A DNA stretch of 53,058 nucleotides from Erythrobacter sp. (lineage in GTDB: Bacteria; Pseudomonadota; Alphaproteobacteria; Sphingomonadales; Sphingomonadaceae), in NCBI GenBank assembly GCA_024642335.1, contig JAHEBH010000015.1, forward strand, positions 1 through 53,058, given 5' to 3'. A model generated the notes under the pieces. The model ran no database searches, was not told where the DNA came from, and saw only the letters and a list, made by a program, of their open reading frames with translations. Shown here in pieces: positions 36,350-44,552 of the stretch; positions within the stretch are counted from its first letter, which is position 1; every line of letters starts with the position of its first letter. Both the position numbers and the translations under genes were made by a program.

Positions 36350-39211
36350 ATGACACGCGAACTCGACAAGACTTTCGATCCCGCCGCCATCGAGGCGAAA
36401 TGGTACTCCCATTGGGAGGACAATGGCCTGTTCCGTCCGGAACGCCCCGATGCGGAGCCCTTCACCATCGTCAACCCGCCGCCGAACGTCACCGGCAGCC
36501 TGCATATCGGCCATGCGCTGGACAACACGCTGCAGGACATCGTGATCCGTTACGAGCGGATGCGCGGCAAGGATGCGCTGTGGGTGGTGGGCACCGACCA
36601 TGCCGGTATCGCCACGCAGATGGTGGTCGAACGCCAGATGGAAGCGCGGCAGGACAAGCGCACCAATTATTCGCGTGAAGACTTCGTCGACAAGGTGTGG
36701 GAATGGAAGGCCGAAAGCGGCGGCACCATCACCCGCCAGCTGCGCCGCCTGGGCTGTTCGATGGACTGGAGCCGCGAGCAGTTCACGATGGACCCGCATT
36801 TCACCCGCGCGGTGGTGAAGGTGTTTGTCGATCTCTACAACCAGGGCCTGATCTACCGTGACAAGCGGCTGGTGAACTGGGACCCGAAGCTAAAGACCGC
36901 CATCAGCGATCTCGAGGTCGAGACGCAGAACATCCAGGGCGGATTCTGGCACTTCAAGTACCCGCTCGCCGATGGCGTGACCCTGGATGACGGGCGCGAA
37001 TACATCGAAGTCGCCACCACCCGGCCCGAAACGATGCTGGCCGACATGGCCGTGGCCGTGCACCCCAGCGACGAGCGCTATGCCAGCGTTGTCGGAAAAT
37101 TCGTGACCCTGCCCATCACCGGCCGCCGTATCCCTATCGTGGCCGACGAACATGCCGATCCCGAGCTAGGTTCGGGTGCGGTGAAGATCACGCCGGGGCA
37201 CGATTTCAACGACTTCGAAGTGGGCAAGCGCGCGGGGATTACGCCCGCCGACATGCTCAACATGCTCGATGCCGATGCCGCGGTTTGCCAATGCGCCGAC
37301 GGGCTGATCCCCGAGGCGCTGGTCGGCATGGACCGTTTCGATGCCCGCGCGCGGGTTGTCGAACTGCTCAAGGAGCAGGACCTCCTCATCCCGCACATCA
37401 GCAAGAACAAGCAAGGCGAGGAAGAAGAGCACGACGCCGAACCACGCGTGATCGCAACGCCCTTCGGCGATCGTGGCGGCGTGGTGATCGAACCGTGGCT
37501 GACCGACCAATGGTATGTAAATGCCGCAGAACTGGCCAAGGCGCCGATCGCAGCGGTGAAGAACGGCGATATCGAGATCGTCCCCAAGACGTGGGAAAAG
37601 ACCTTCTTCAACTGGATGGAGAACATCCAGCCGTGGTGCGTCAGCCGCCAGCTATGGTGGGGACACCGAATTCCGGCTTGGTATGACGCCAACGGCAATG
37701 TCTTCGTCGCAGAGACCGAAGCAGAGGCCCAGACGCTCGCAGGCGGCAAGGCGCTGACCCGCGACGAGGACGTCCTCGACACATGGTTCTCCTCCGCCCT
37801 GTGGCCCTTCGCCACGCTAGGGTGGCCTGAAGAAGATAGCAGCCCTTCGACAAGCTCAGGGCGAGCGGTTTCCTTGTATGAGCGCCATTATCCCAACGAC
37901 CTGCTCATCAGCGGCTTCGATATCCTGTTTTTCTGGGATGCGCGGATGATGATGATGGGACAGGCCATGACCGGGCAGAACCCGTGGCCGCGCCTCTACC
38001 TCCACGGCCTCGTGCGCGCGCCGGACGGTCAGAAGATGTCCAAGTCCAAGGGCAATGTGGTCGATCCGCTGGGCCTGATCGACCAGTATGGCGCGGATGC
38101 GCTGCGCTTCTTCATGGCCGCGATGGAAAGCCAGGGCCGCGACATCAAGATGGATGAGAAGCGGGTCGAAGGATACCGCAATTTCGCGACAAAGCTCTGG
38201 AACGCCACGCGTTTCTGCCAGTCCAACGGCATTGGCGCGTCCGGCACCATTGCCGCGCCCGAAGCGAAACTGGCGGCAAACCAGTGGATCATCGGCGAAG
38301 TCCAGCAAACCGTCGAGGAGCTGGACAAGGCGATGGCGGATTTGCGCTTCGATGCCGCTGCCAACACGATCTACCACTTCACCTGGAGCCGCTTCTGCGA
38401 CTGGTACCTGGAACTGATCAAGCCGGTCTTCCAGGGCGATGCGGATAGCGACGCGGCGAAGGAAACGCGCCCTTCGACAAGCTCAGGACAGGCGGCTTTG
38501 GTCGAAGAGACCAAAGCCGTGGCCGGATGGGCGCTCGACCAGATCCTGGTCATGCTGCACCCCTTCATGCCCTTCATCACCGAAGAGCTATGGCACGCGC
38601 AGGGGGATCGTCCCTACGAACTGATCGTGGCCAAGTGGCCCGAACCGCAGGCCAGCGTCTCGAAGGATGCGACCGACGCCAAGGCGGAGATCGAATGGCT
38701 AATTGGGGCAATCTCCGAAATCAGATCGACTCGGGTTGCATTGGATGCTGGTGGCAAACCGATGTCGATCTTTGTTAGTCGCGCAGCTGAGCCCCAACTG
38801 TCTTGGTTCATCAAAAACCTCTCTTCGATTGCGCGCATGACGAGAGCCCAAGAGTGCTATTGCCGAACTCCGGAAGGAAATCAGGCGCTAGAGGCACTTT
38901 CTGGTGACCCAACATCATGGGCCGATATAATCGTTGCCGTCGAAGGCGAAGGTGAAGTGCAGCTGGTCATCGAAGGCATCGATGGGCAATTGGACTTCTT
39001 TGGAGAGGTCGATCTAGAAAGCGCGAGAACTCGCCTGACCAAATCACTCGAAGCTTCGACCAAGGAGGCGAGGTCGCTCGAAGGGCGCCTGAACAACCCG
39101 GCATTCGTGGAAAAGGCCAAGCCCGAAGCGGTCGAGAAGGCGCGCGAGGACCATGCGCACCACTCGGCCGAAATCGCACGGCTGCAGGCTGCGCTGGAGC
39201 GGCTGGGGTGA
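36350..39211 (+). CDS. valS: valyl-tRNA synthetase
   Basis: A 953-residue class I synthetase that charges tRNA-Val and edits threonine. The HIGH motif is in [14 protein letters not shown] (about residues 44-57) and the KMSKS motif in [13 protein letters not shown] (about 560-572); the editing-domain TTRPETML and the C-terminal coiled coil ([22 protein letters not shown], in two parts) are present. Two palindromic repeats lie in frame: residues about 498-507 (PSTSSGRAV, 37843-37868) and about 707-714 (PSTSSGQAA, 38470-38493). The stretch 38697-39060 has clearly lower GC and different codon use (AGA, CTA, ATA) than the rest. Confidence 0.97.
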   Translation: MTRELDKTFDPAAIEAKWYSHWEDNGLFRPERPDAEPFTIVNPPPNVTGSLHIGHALDNTLQDIVIRYERMRGKDALWVVGTDHAGIATQMVVERQMEARQDKRTNYSREDFVDKVWEWKAESGGTITRQLRRLGCSMDWSREQFTMDPHFTRAVVKVFVDLYNQGLIYRDKRLVNWDPKLKTAISDLEVETQNIQGGFWHFKYPLADGVTLDDGREYIEVATTRPETMLADMAVAVHPSDERYASVVGKFVTLPITGRRIPIVADEHADPELGSGAVKITPGHDFNDFEVGKRAGITPADMLNMLDADAAVCQCADGLIPEALVGMDRFDARARVVELLKEQDLLIPHISKNKQGEEEEHDAEPRVIATPFGDRGGVVIEPWLTDQWYVNAAELAKAPIAAVKNGDIEIVPKTWEKTFFNWMENIQPWCVSRQLWWGHRIPAWYDANGNVFVAETEAEAQTLAGGKALTRDEDVLDTWFSSALWPFATLGWPEEDSSPSTSSGRAVSLYERHYPNDLLISGFDILFFWDARMMMMGQAMTGQNPWPRLYLHGLVRAPDGQKMSKSKGNVVDPLGLIDQYGADALRFFMAAMESQGRDIKMDEKRVEGYRNFATKLWNATRFCQSNGIGASGTIAAPEAKLAANQWIIGEVQQTVEELDKAMADLRFDAAANTIYHFTWSRFCDWYLELIKPVFQGDADSDAAKETRPSTSSGQAALVEETKAVAGWALDQILVMLHPFMPFITEELWHAQGDRPYELIVAKWPEPQASVSKDATDAKAEIEWLIGAISEIRSTRVALDAGGKPMSIFVSRAAEPQLSWFIKNLSSIARMTRAQECYCRTPEGNQALEALSGDPTSWADIIVAVEGEGEVQLVIEGIDGQLDFFGEVDLESARTRLTKSLEASTKEARSLEGRLNNPAFVEKAKPEAVEKAREDHAHHSAEIARLQAALERLG
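37843..37868. repeat. palindromic repeat arm inserted in valS (first)
   Basis: CCCTTCGACAAGCTCAGGGC and the following GAGCGG match one arm of the paired intergenic repeats at 26.2 and 39.2 kb. It encodes PSTSSGRA in the valS frame, between the conserved LGWPEE and [16 protein letters not shown] segments where related synthetases have a short loop. Confidence 0.85.
38470..38493. repeat. palindromic repeat arm inserted in valS (second)
   Basis: CCCTTCGACAAGCTCAGGAC is a second single-arm copy in the same orientation and the same reading phase as the first, encoding RPSTSSGQA between [10 protein letters not shown] and [20 protein letters not shown]. Both fall in connecting segments, not in conserved blocks. 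Confidence 0.8.
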
Positions 39212-39217
39212 ACCTGT

Positions 39218-39312
39218 CCCCGCTCGCCCTGAGCTTGTCGAAGGGCCGTTTTTCTTCTTTAACAAGGTTGAAAGGAAGAGCGGTGCTTCGACAAGCTCAG
39301 CGCGAGCGGGGG
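39218..39312. repeat. paired palindromic repeat (copy 3), valS-queE gap
   Basis: The arms 39218-39243 and 39285-39310 are inverted repeats over 26 bp with one mismatch. The inner 40 bp (TTTTTCTTCTTT ... GAAAGGAAGAGCG) is similar to the centre of the copy at 26232. It lies 6 bp after the valS stop and 7 bp before the queE start, so it contains any terminator or ribosome-binding site between them. Confidence 0.85.
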
Positions 39313-39319
39313 TTATGAC

Positions 39320-40123
39320 ATGCCGCTAACACTCGCAACCCAATCGCCGGGAGAGCCCGAAATCTTCGCCTCCATCCAGGGCGAGGGGCCGAGCGCAGGC
39401 ATGCCGGTGGCCTTCCTGCGCCTGTCGCGTTGCAACCTGGCCTGCGTCTGGTGCGATACCGCCTACACATGGCGTTTCGAGGGCGATAACCGCCCGCATC
39501 GCAGCGGCGAGACTTTCGAACGCAAGGCCAACCAGGTCACGCTGGATGAGAAGGACGTTGCCGAACGCATCGCCGCTTTGGGGCAGGATCGGCTCGTCAT
39601 CACGGGCGGCGAACCGCTGCTGCAGGCAAGCAGACTGGCGGAAATGCTGCAGCACCTCGATACACTCGAGATCTCCCGCGAAGACGGGAGTCTCTCCGCG
39701 GATGCCACCGGTCCCCGCCTGCGCGGGGACTCGATGAGGGTGGAAGTCGAAACCAATGGCACTGTCGATCCGCCCGGCAGCTTCGATATCCTCGTCGACC
39801 AGTACAATGTCAGCCCCAAGCTCTCTCACAGCGGCAACCCTGCTGACCTCGCCCTGCCCGAGAAGATGCTCGACCGCTGGGCGACAGACGAGCGCGCCTT
39901 CTTCAAATTCGTGATCGCGGAGCCGGAGGATGTGGAGGAAGTGCTGGCCATCCAGCGCAAGCACGCCATCCCCTCCCGCCGCATCTTCCTGATGCCCGAA
40001 GGGACGGACAGCGAGACGATCAGCGCAAGGGAAAGAATGCTGATATCTCTATGCATGGAGCACGGTTTCCGGCTAAGCGACCGCCTGCACATTCATCTGT
40101 TCGGCGATACGCGAGGCACCTAG
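39320..40123 (+). CDS. queE: 7-carboxy-7-deazaguanine synthase
   Basis: A 267-residue radical-SAM enzyme that contracts carboxytetrahydropterin to 7-carboxy-7-deazaguanine in queuosine biosynthesis. The iron-sulfur cysteines are C38, C42 and C45 in SRCNLACVWCDTAYTW, with the substrate motif GEGPSAGMPVAFLRL before it and ITGGEPLLQ after. Residues about 118-138 are encoded by a two-hairpin palindromic element (39671-39735) that interrupts the segment before the conserved VEVETNGT. Other que genes are not in this window. The MATE gene follows after 7 bp. Confidence 0.93.
   Translation: MPLTLATQSPGEPEIFASIQGEGPSAGMPVAFLRLSRCNLACVWCDTAYTWRFEGDNRPHRSGETFERKANQVTLDEKDVAERIAALGQDRLVITGGEPLLQASRLAEMLQHLDTLEISREDGSLSADATGPRLRGDSMRVEVETNGTVDPPGSFDILVDQYNVSPKLSHSGNPADLALPEKMLDRWATDERAFFKFVIAEPEDVEEVLAIQRKHAIPSRRIFLMPEGTDSETISARERMLISLCMEHGFRLSDRLHIHLFGDTRGT
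39671..39735. repeat. two-hairpin palindromic element inside queE
   Basis: Hairpin A pairs CTCCCG (39673-39678) with CGGGAG (39685-39690); hairpin B pairs GTCCCCGC (39711-39718) with GCGGGGAC (39723-39730). In the queE frame the element encodes SREDGSLSADATGPRLRGDS. It is a different family from the PSTSSGRA repeats in valS. Comparable CCCGCG/CGCGGGGA two-hairpin repeats are common intergenic elements in alphaproteobacteria, which I recall but cannot verify here. Confidence 0.75.
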
Positions 40124-40130
40124 ACCCCTC

Positions 40131-41606
40131 ATGAGCTCCACACCGGCACCGGAAGGCAAGGGCAAGGCGCCATCGCCCATGCGCGGCGACCTGACGCAGG
40201 GCGCAATCATGCCCACGCTGCTGGCCTTCAGCGTCCCGACCCTTCTGAGCAATGTCCTGCAATCGCTGAACGGCACGATCAATTCGATCTGGGTCGGCAG
40301 GCTGATAGGGGAAGAGGCGCTGGCAGCCACCGCCAATGCCAATATCATCATGTTCCTGATGTCGGCCGCCGCGTTCGGCCTGGGCATGGCGGGAACGGTC
40401 AAGATCGGCCAGCGTTTCGGCGCACGCAACCTGGATGGTGCCCGCCGCACCTTCGGCACAGCGGTAGGCTTCAGCTTTATCGTGATGACCGTGATTGCTG
40501 CCGTCGGCTTTATCTTTACCGGCCCCTTGCTCGACCTGCTGGGAACGCCGGGAGCGGCATGGCAGCTGGCCTATGACTATCTGCGCATGCTCTTCGTTTC
40601 CATGCCTATCGTCATGGCTTCGATCATCCTGCAGATGGGCCTGCGCGGATCGGGCGATGCGAAAACGCCCCTAATATTCATGGGGGTCACAGTGGCTCTC
40701 GACATTGTCCTCAACCCGCTGCTCATCACGGGATGGGGGCCCTTCCCCGAACTGGGCATCACCGGTTCCGCGCTTGCCATGGTCATCGCCGCTCTCACCA
40801 GCTTCGCGCTGATGATCGTCTATGTCTATCTAAAGGACCTTCCTCTGCGACTGCGTGGCCCCGAGCTCGCCTATCTCAAGCCCGATAGCGAGGAACTGAA
40901 GTACATCATCAACAAGGGCGTACCGATGGGCGCGCAAATGCTGCTGATGAGCGCGGCGGGCATCATCGTGGTCGGCCTGGTCAACCGCGAGGGCATGCTG
41001 ATGACCGCTGCCTATGGCGCGGCGATGCAGCTGTTCACCTATATCCAGATGCCGAGCATGGCGATTGGCGGCGCGGTGAGTGCGATTGCCGCGCAATATA
41101 TCGGTGCCGGCAAGTGGGAAGGCCTGGAGAAGGTCACCAGGGCAGGCCTGTGGGTACAGGCGGCGATGACCGGCACCGTCACCCTCCTGCTGCTCGCCTT
41201 CGACCGCCCGGCGCTGGTACTATTCCTCGGCCCAGACAGTCCGGCGGTGGATATGGCGCGCCATATCCAGTTCCTGGCCAGCTGGAACTTCATCATATTC
41301 GGCCTGACCATGATCTGGACCGCAACCATGCGCGCGGGCGGCGCTGTCTGGGTGCCGCTGATCATCCTCGGTATCGCCATGTACCCCGTGCGGCTCGGCT
41401 TCTATTTCCTTACCTATGACTGGCTGGGGTCGGATGCGATCTGGTGGAGCTTCCCCTTCTCGGCCTTTACCGCGCTGGTGATGGCATGGTGGGCCTATAC
41501 CTACCTGCCGTGGCGCGAGAAGGCGCATGCGGAAACCTCTGCCGAGGCACAGGAACAGGCGCAGGCCGACGGTATGCCTACCGGACGCTTCAAGCCTGAG
41601 ATTTAG
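40131..41606 (+). CDS. MATE-family multidrug/drug-cation antiporter
   Basis: A 491-residue inner-membrane exporter with twelve hydrophobic segments arranged in two similar halves. The N-half has the family pattern around LLSNVLQSLNGTINSIWVGR and the ANANIIMFLMSAAAFGLG helix; a second-half counterpart is MPSMAIGGAVSAIAAQYIGAG. The end is charged and cytosolic. Substrates (cationic drugs, flavonoids, metabolites) cannot be told from sequence. It probably shares a transcript with queE. Confidence 0.93.
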   Translation: MSSTPAPEGKGKAPSPMRGDLTQGAIMPTLLAFSVPTLLSNVLQSLNGTINSIWVGRLIGEEALAATANANIIMFLMSAAAFGLGMAGTVKIGQRFGARNLDGARRTFGTAVGFSFIVMTVIAAVGFIFTGPLLDLLGTPGAAWQLAYDYLRMLFVSMPIVMASIILQMGLRGSGDAKTPLIFMGVTVALDIVLNPLLITGWGPFPELGITGSALAMVIAALTSFALMIVYVYLKDLPLRLRGPELAYLKPDSEELKYIINKGVPMGAQMLLMSAAGIIVVGLVNREGMLMTAAYGAAMQLFTYIQMPSMAIGGAVSAIAAQYIGAGKWEGLEKVTRAGLWVQAAMTGTVTLLLLAFDRPALVLFLGPDSPAVDMARHIQFLASWNFIIFGLTMIWTATMRAGGAVWVPLIILGIAMYPVRLGFYFLTYDWLGSDAIWWSFPFSAFTALVMAWWAYTYLPWREKAHAETSAEAQEQAQADGMPTGRFKPEI

Positions 41607-41700
41607 TGTTTCGCTCGTCCATCCGGGCGATCGATCCTCGGTGCAATTCCCTCCGTCCTTCGGACTGCGGGGCACCTGCGGACGGGCGGTCGCCCTTGCG

Positions 41701-41816
41701 GTCGCTATGCGACCGAAATCAGTTCTAGTAATCTAGGCACCACACGGCGCGAAGCGCCGCAAGCGCGACTGCGCGTCGGCCGGTCAGGCCGGAAGCCAAG
41801 CGGGCCGGATGGCCCG
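41701..41816. repeat. cluster of short tetraloop-like hairpins
   Basis: Between the convergent MATE and HerA-type genes, five short hairpins follow one another: 41701-41713 (GTCGC/GCGAC), 41745-41759 (CGGCGC/GCGCCG), 41763-41774 (GCGC/GCGC), 41777-41791 (CGGCC/GGCCG) and 41801-41816 (CGGGCC/GGCCCG), with loops of 3-5 bases. A terminator hairpin follows at 41848. No open frame with a start accounts for it. It could be a repeat element, a structured RNA or part of a termination region. Confidence 0.6.
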
Positions 41817-41836
41817 CGCCCGGCGTTTGAGGGTCT

Positions 41837-41871
41837 AAAGAAAACCACCAAGGCAGCTTTAGCTGCCTTGG
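41837..41871 (-). terminator. terminator of the HerA-type gene with stop codon in its loop
   Basis: A 10-bp perfect stem pairs 41848-41857 with 41862-41871 around the loop 41858-41861. Read on the minus strand it is followed by GGTTTTCTTT. The TAA stop of the upstream gene (41859-41861) lies in the loop, so the last codons form the 5' arm of the terminator. Confidence 0.85.
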
Positions 41872-43679
41872 GTTCTCCAGCGCTGGACGATGCGTTCGAC
41901 CTGCTCTTCCTCACCTCCTTCTTCGCTCCACAATTCCACGAAGCTCGGGTCTTCGGAAGCAGGACGCTTGACCTCTTCGAGATTGTCGAAGGCCACGCGG
42001 ATCGGGATTGAAACACCCTCGCCGCAGATGATGCACTCGCGGTTGCGCAATGCGGGAATGGAATCGAGGAAACCACGCGCGCCTTCGGGCATGGCCGCGC
42101 GCACGAATTCCTGGTCGCGATCGTTGTTGAGGCGCATCGAGATGATCGTGCCGCATTGCGACAGCACGCCTTCGGCAAGGTCAGACGGTCGCTGCGTGAT
42201 CAGGCCGAGTGAGATACCGTATTTACGGCCTTCCTTGGCGATACGCGAGAGGATGCGGCCAACGCTCGAGCCATCGGCGTTCTTCTCGTTGGGGACGTAG
42301 CGGTGTGCCTCTTCGCAGACGAGCAGGATCGGGCGGGTCTTTTCGTTGCGGCCCCAGATCGCAAAGTCAAAGACCATCCGGCTGAGCACCGCCACCACGG
42401 AGCTGGTGATATCGGAGGGCACGCCCGACACGTCGATGATCGAGATCGGCTTGCCCATGCCGGGCATGCGGAAGATCTTGGAAATGAAGTCCGCCATCGT
42501 ATCCGCCACCAGCATGCCCGAGAACATGAACTGGTAGCGCGGATCGGCCTTCAACTCGTCAATCTTGGTCTTGATGCGCATGTAGGGAGCAGTGGTGCTG
42601 GCCTTGTCCAGCTTGCCCATCTCGTCCTGCAGCATGCCGGTCAGGTCGCTGAGCAGGTAGGGAATGGGCGAATCCACCGTGATCTTGCCCATCTGGTTGG
42701 CCAAGCGGTTCTTGGAACGGGCGGCAAGCAGGCACTTGGCCAGAATGTCCTTGTCTTCCTGCAGATCGTTTCCGCTGGATCGCAGGATGACCTCGCAGTG
42801 CTCCTCGAAATTCATCAACCAGTAGGGCATCTGCAGGTTCGAGACGTCAAAGATCATGCCGGTAGTGCGGAAGGCGGCGGAATATTCGCCGTGCGGGTCG
42901 ATCATCACCACGTGGCCCTGCGGCGCGGCCTGGATGATGCGGTGCAGGATCAGCGCCGCACTGGTGGACTTGCCGGTGCCGGTGGAGCCCAACAGGGCGA
43001 AGTGCTTGCCGAGCATCGCATCGATGTAGATGCCCGCGCGAATTTCCTTTGTAGGATAGACAGTGCCGACCTCGATCGCGTTGCGGCCATCGCTGGAATA
43101 GATCTGCCTAAGATCTTCAGTCGTCGCGGGGAAGATCATCGCGCCGGGAATGGGGTAACGCGTCACACCGCGGCGGAAGCTGTGGATCTTGCCGGTCAGC
43201 TTCTCCTCCATGCCTTCGCCCATGAAGTCGATATTGGCGACGACAGATCCGCCATCGCCGCGCCGGTCCTGGCGCTGGTTGCGGACGCTGGCGAGCAGCC
43301 AGCCGTCTCTGGTGCGAATCTTGATCTGGCTGCCGACCTGCCCGGCCTGGGCAATCGAAAGGTCAGTATCCTGCGAGCATTCGTTGATCCGCACCATGTC
43401 GAGCGCGATCTGCGAACCGGAACCGGCAATTTCGAGCACCACGCCGATCGGCTTGGCGGCATTTGCGGACTGTACTTCCTGGCGTTGCTGCTGCGGAACG
43501 GTGGCCGGAGCGGCCTGGGGCTGACCCTGCGGTGCTGGTTGCTGTGCGGGAGGCTGGGCCTGCGAAGGCATCTGGCCGGCTGGCTGGGGCGCCTGCACCG
43601 GTCGCGCCGGTGCCTGTCCGGCACTCGCTTGAGAAGAGGGAGGAGCCGGAATAAACTGCTGCCGGGGAATATCGTTCAT
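41859..43679 (-). CDS. HerA/DUF87-type ATPase with proline/glutamine-rich N-terminus
   Basis: A 606-residue hexameric-motor-type ATPase. The first 75 residues are proline-, glutamine- and alanine-rich and probably disordered. A beta-barrel-like HAS segment follows (about 80-200), then Walker A GSTGTGKST at about 230-238, MIDPHGEYSAAF, and Walker B ILLVCEEAHRYVP; RLNNDRDQEFVRAAMPEG lies near the C-terminus. HerA proteins translocate DNA, usually with the nuclease NurA; no NurA-like gene is adjacent. The stop codon is in a terminator loop. It is the only gene of its transcript as far as I can see. Confidence 0.88.
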   Translation of the reverse strand: MNDIPRQQFIPAPPSSQASAGQAPARPVQAPQPAGQMPSQAQPPAQQPAPQGQPQAAPATVPQQQRQEVQSANAAKPIGVVLEIAGSGSQIALDMVRINECSQDTDLSIAQAGQVGSQIKIRTRDGWLLASVRNQRQDRRGDGGSVVANIDFMGEGMEEKLTGKIHSFRRGVTRYPIPGAMIFPATTEDLRQIYSSDGRNAIEVGTVYPTKEIRAGIYIDAMLGKHFALLGSTGTGKSTSAALILHRIIQAAPQGHVVMIDPHGEYSAAFRTTGMIFDVSNLQMPYWLMNFEEHCEVILRSSGNDLQEDKDILAKCLLAARSKNRLANQMGKITVDSPIPYLLSDLTGMLQDEMGKLDKASTTAPYMRIKTKIDELKADPRYQFMFSGMLVADTMADFISKIFRMPGMGKPISIIDVSGVPSDITSSVVAVLSRMVFDFAIWGRNEKTRPILLVCEEAHRYVPNEKNADGSSVGRILSRIAKEGRKYGISLGLITQRPSDLAEGVLSQCGTIISMRLNNDRDQEFVRAAMPEGARGFLDSIPALRNRECIICGEGVSIPIRVAFDNLEEVKRPASEDPSFVELWSEEGGEEEQVERIVQRWRTQGS

Positions 43680-43778
43680 CTATTTGCTCGCAAGGCTGTT
43701 CAACTTCAGCATTGCGCATAGGGATTCGGGGTTAAAATCGTGTCAATTGTACCGACAAACCACAAAAATTCCCTGCTC

Positions 43779-44552
43779 TCAGACGAGCGCGAAGAGCCTC
43801 CCTGCCGCCCAGCCCATGAATACGGACAGGGCGACAGCTAACAAGCCGTAAGCAAACGAATTTTTCTGCGACTGCTCGGAAACCTCGCGGTCGAACCCTT
43901 CCTTGCGAACCTGCACTTCCGAACTGGCGGCGGCGATCACCCGCCCGTCGCGAATGGCAAAGGTTTCTGCGACATAGCGCCCCACGATCACATTGGACGG
44001 CAAGTTGATACGCGCCTGGTAGAGCACACCACCGCTTATCGTGACCCCTGCTTCCACCTGCTGGTACAGGGCCGAGCGCTGGCGCAAATCCACCAGTCCT
44101 TCGGTAAACCGCGTATGCTTTTCCGGATCGATCGTCCCGGAAGGTGAAAGCTGGAGATATTCGAGGCCAAGCTCATAGATGGCCGCCGTGCGCTCATCGA
44201 CGATTTCGTCGATCGGGCGCGAGCTGACCAGGGCATAGAATGACGGTGCGGAACGGAAGGACGTACTCTCGGCATTGATCCAGACACCGGCGAAGCGCTG
44301 CTTTTCGCGCAGCTGGATCGCCTCGGACGGGCCGCGAAGGACCACCACGATATCGTAATTGCTGCTGGCACGGCGCCCGTCGGGATCAAGGATCGCGCCA
44401 TAAAGCAGCAATTGCGCACCGGTGAAGCCCTGACGCACCAGCACCTCATGCTGGCTGACCTCGGGCACCAGGATTGGATCGCGGTCTTGCGCAGCTGCCA
44501 GCTGCGGCAAGGCCATCAGGGCCAGAAGGGCAAGGCAGATGGCGCGCATCAT
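43779..44552 (-). CDS. TIGR02186-family transmembrane protein
   Basis: A 257-residue protein with a signal peptide (residues 1-21, ending LAAAQD), a periplasmic domain (SQHEVLVRQGFTGAQLLLYG, VVVLRGPSEAIQLREKQR, GVWINAES) and a single C-terminal membrane helix (YGLLAVALSVFMGWAAGRLF). This is the Alph_Pro_TM/TIGR02186 architecture, found next to TauE-type transporters in alphaproteobacteria and without an assigned function. The start overlaps the stop of the TSUP gene (ATGA), so the two products are made together. Confidence 0.85.
   Translation of the reverse strand: MMRAICLALLALMALPQLAAAQDRDPILVPEVSQHEVLVRQGFTGAQLLLYGAILDPDGRRASSNYDIVVVLRGPSEAIQLREKQRFAGVWINAESTSFRSAPSFYALVSSRPIDEIVDERTAAIYELGLEYLQLSPSGTIDPEKHTRFTEGLVDLRQRSALYQQVEAGVTISGGVLYQARINLPSNVIVGRYVAETFAIRDGRVIAAASSEVQVRKEGFDREVSEQSQKNSFAYGLLAVALSVFMGWAAGRLFALV

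Noticed and set aside
37843-38493. valS as a frameshifted pseudogene
   Set aside because: The reading frame continues through both repeats and all catalytic motifs on either side are intact and in frame.
41701-41816. CRISPR array or tRNA cluster
   Set aside because: The hairpins differ in sequence, there are no equal-length repeats and spacers, and no tRNA-like T-arm is present.
42303-43721. 472-codon plus-strand open frame opposite the HerA-type gene
   Set aside because: Shadow of the real minus-strand gene, whose Walker motifs and stop/terminator arrangement are clear.
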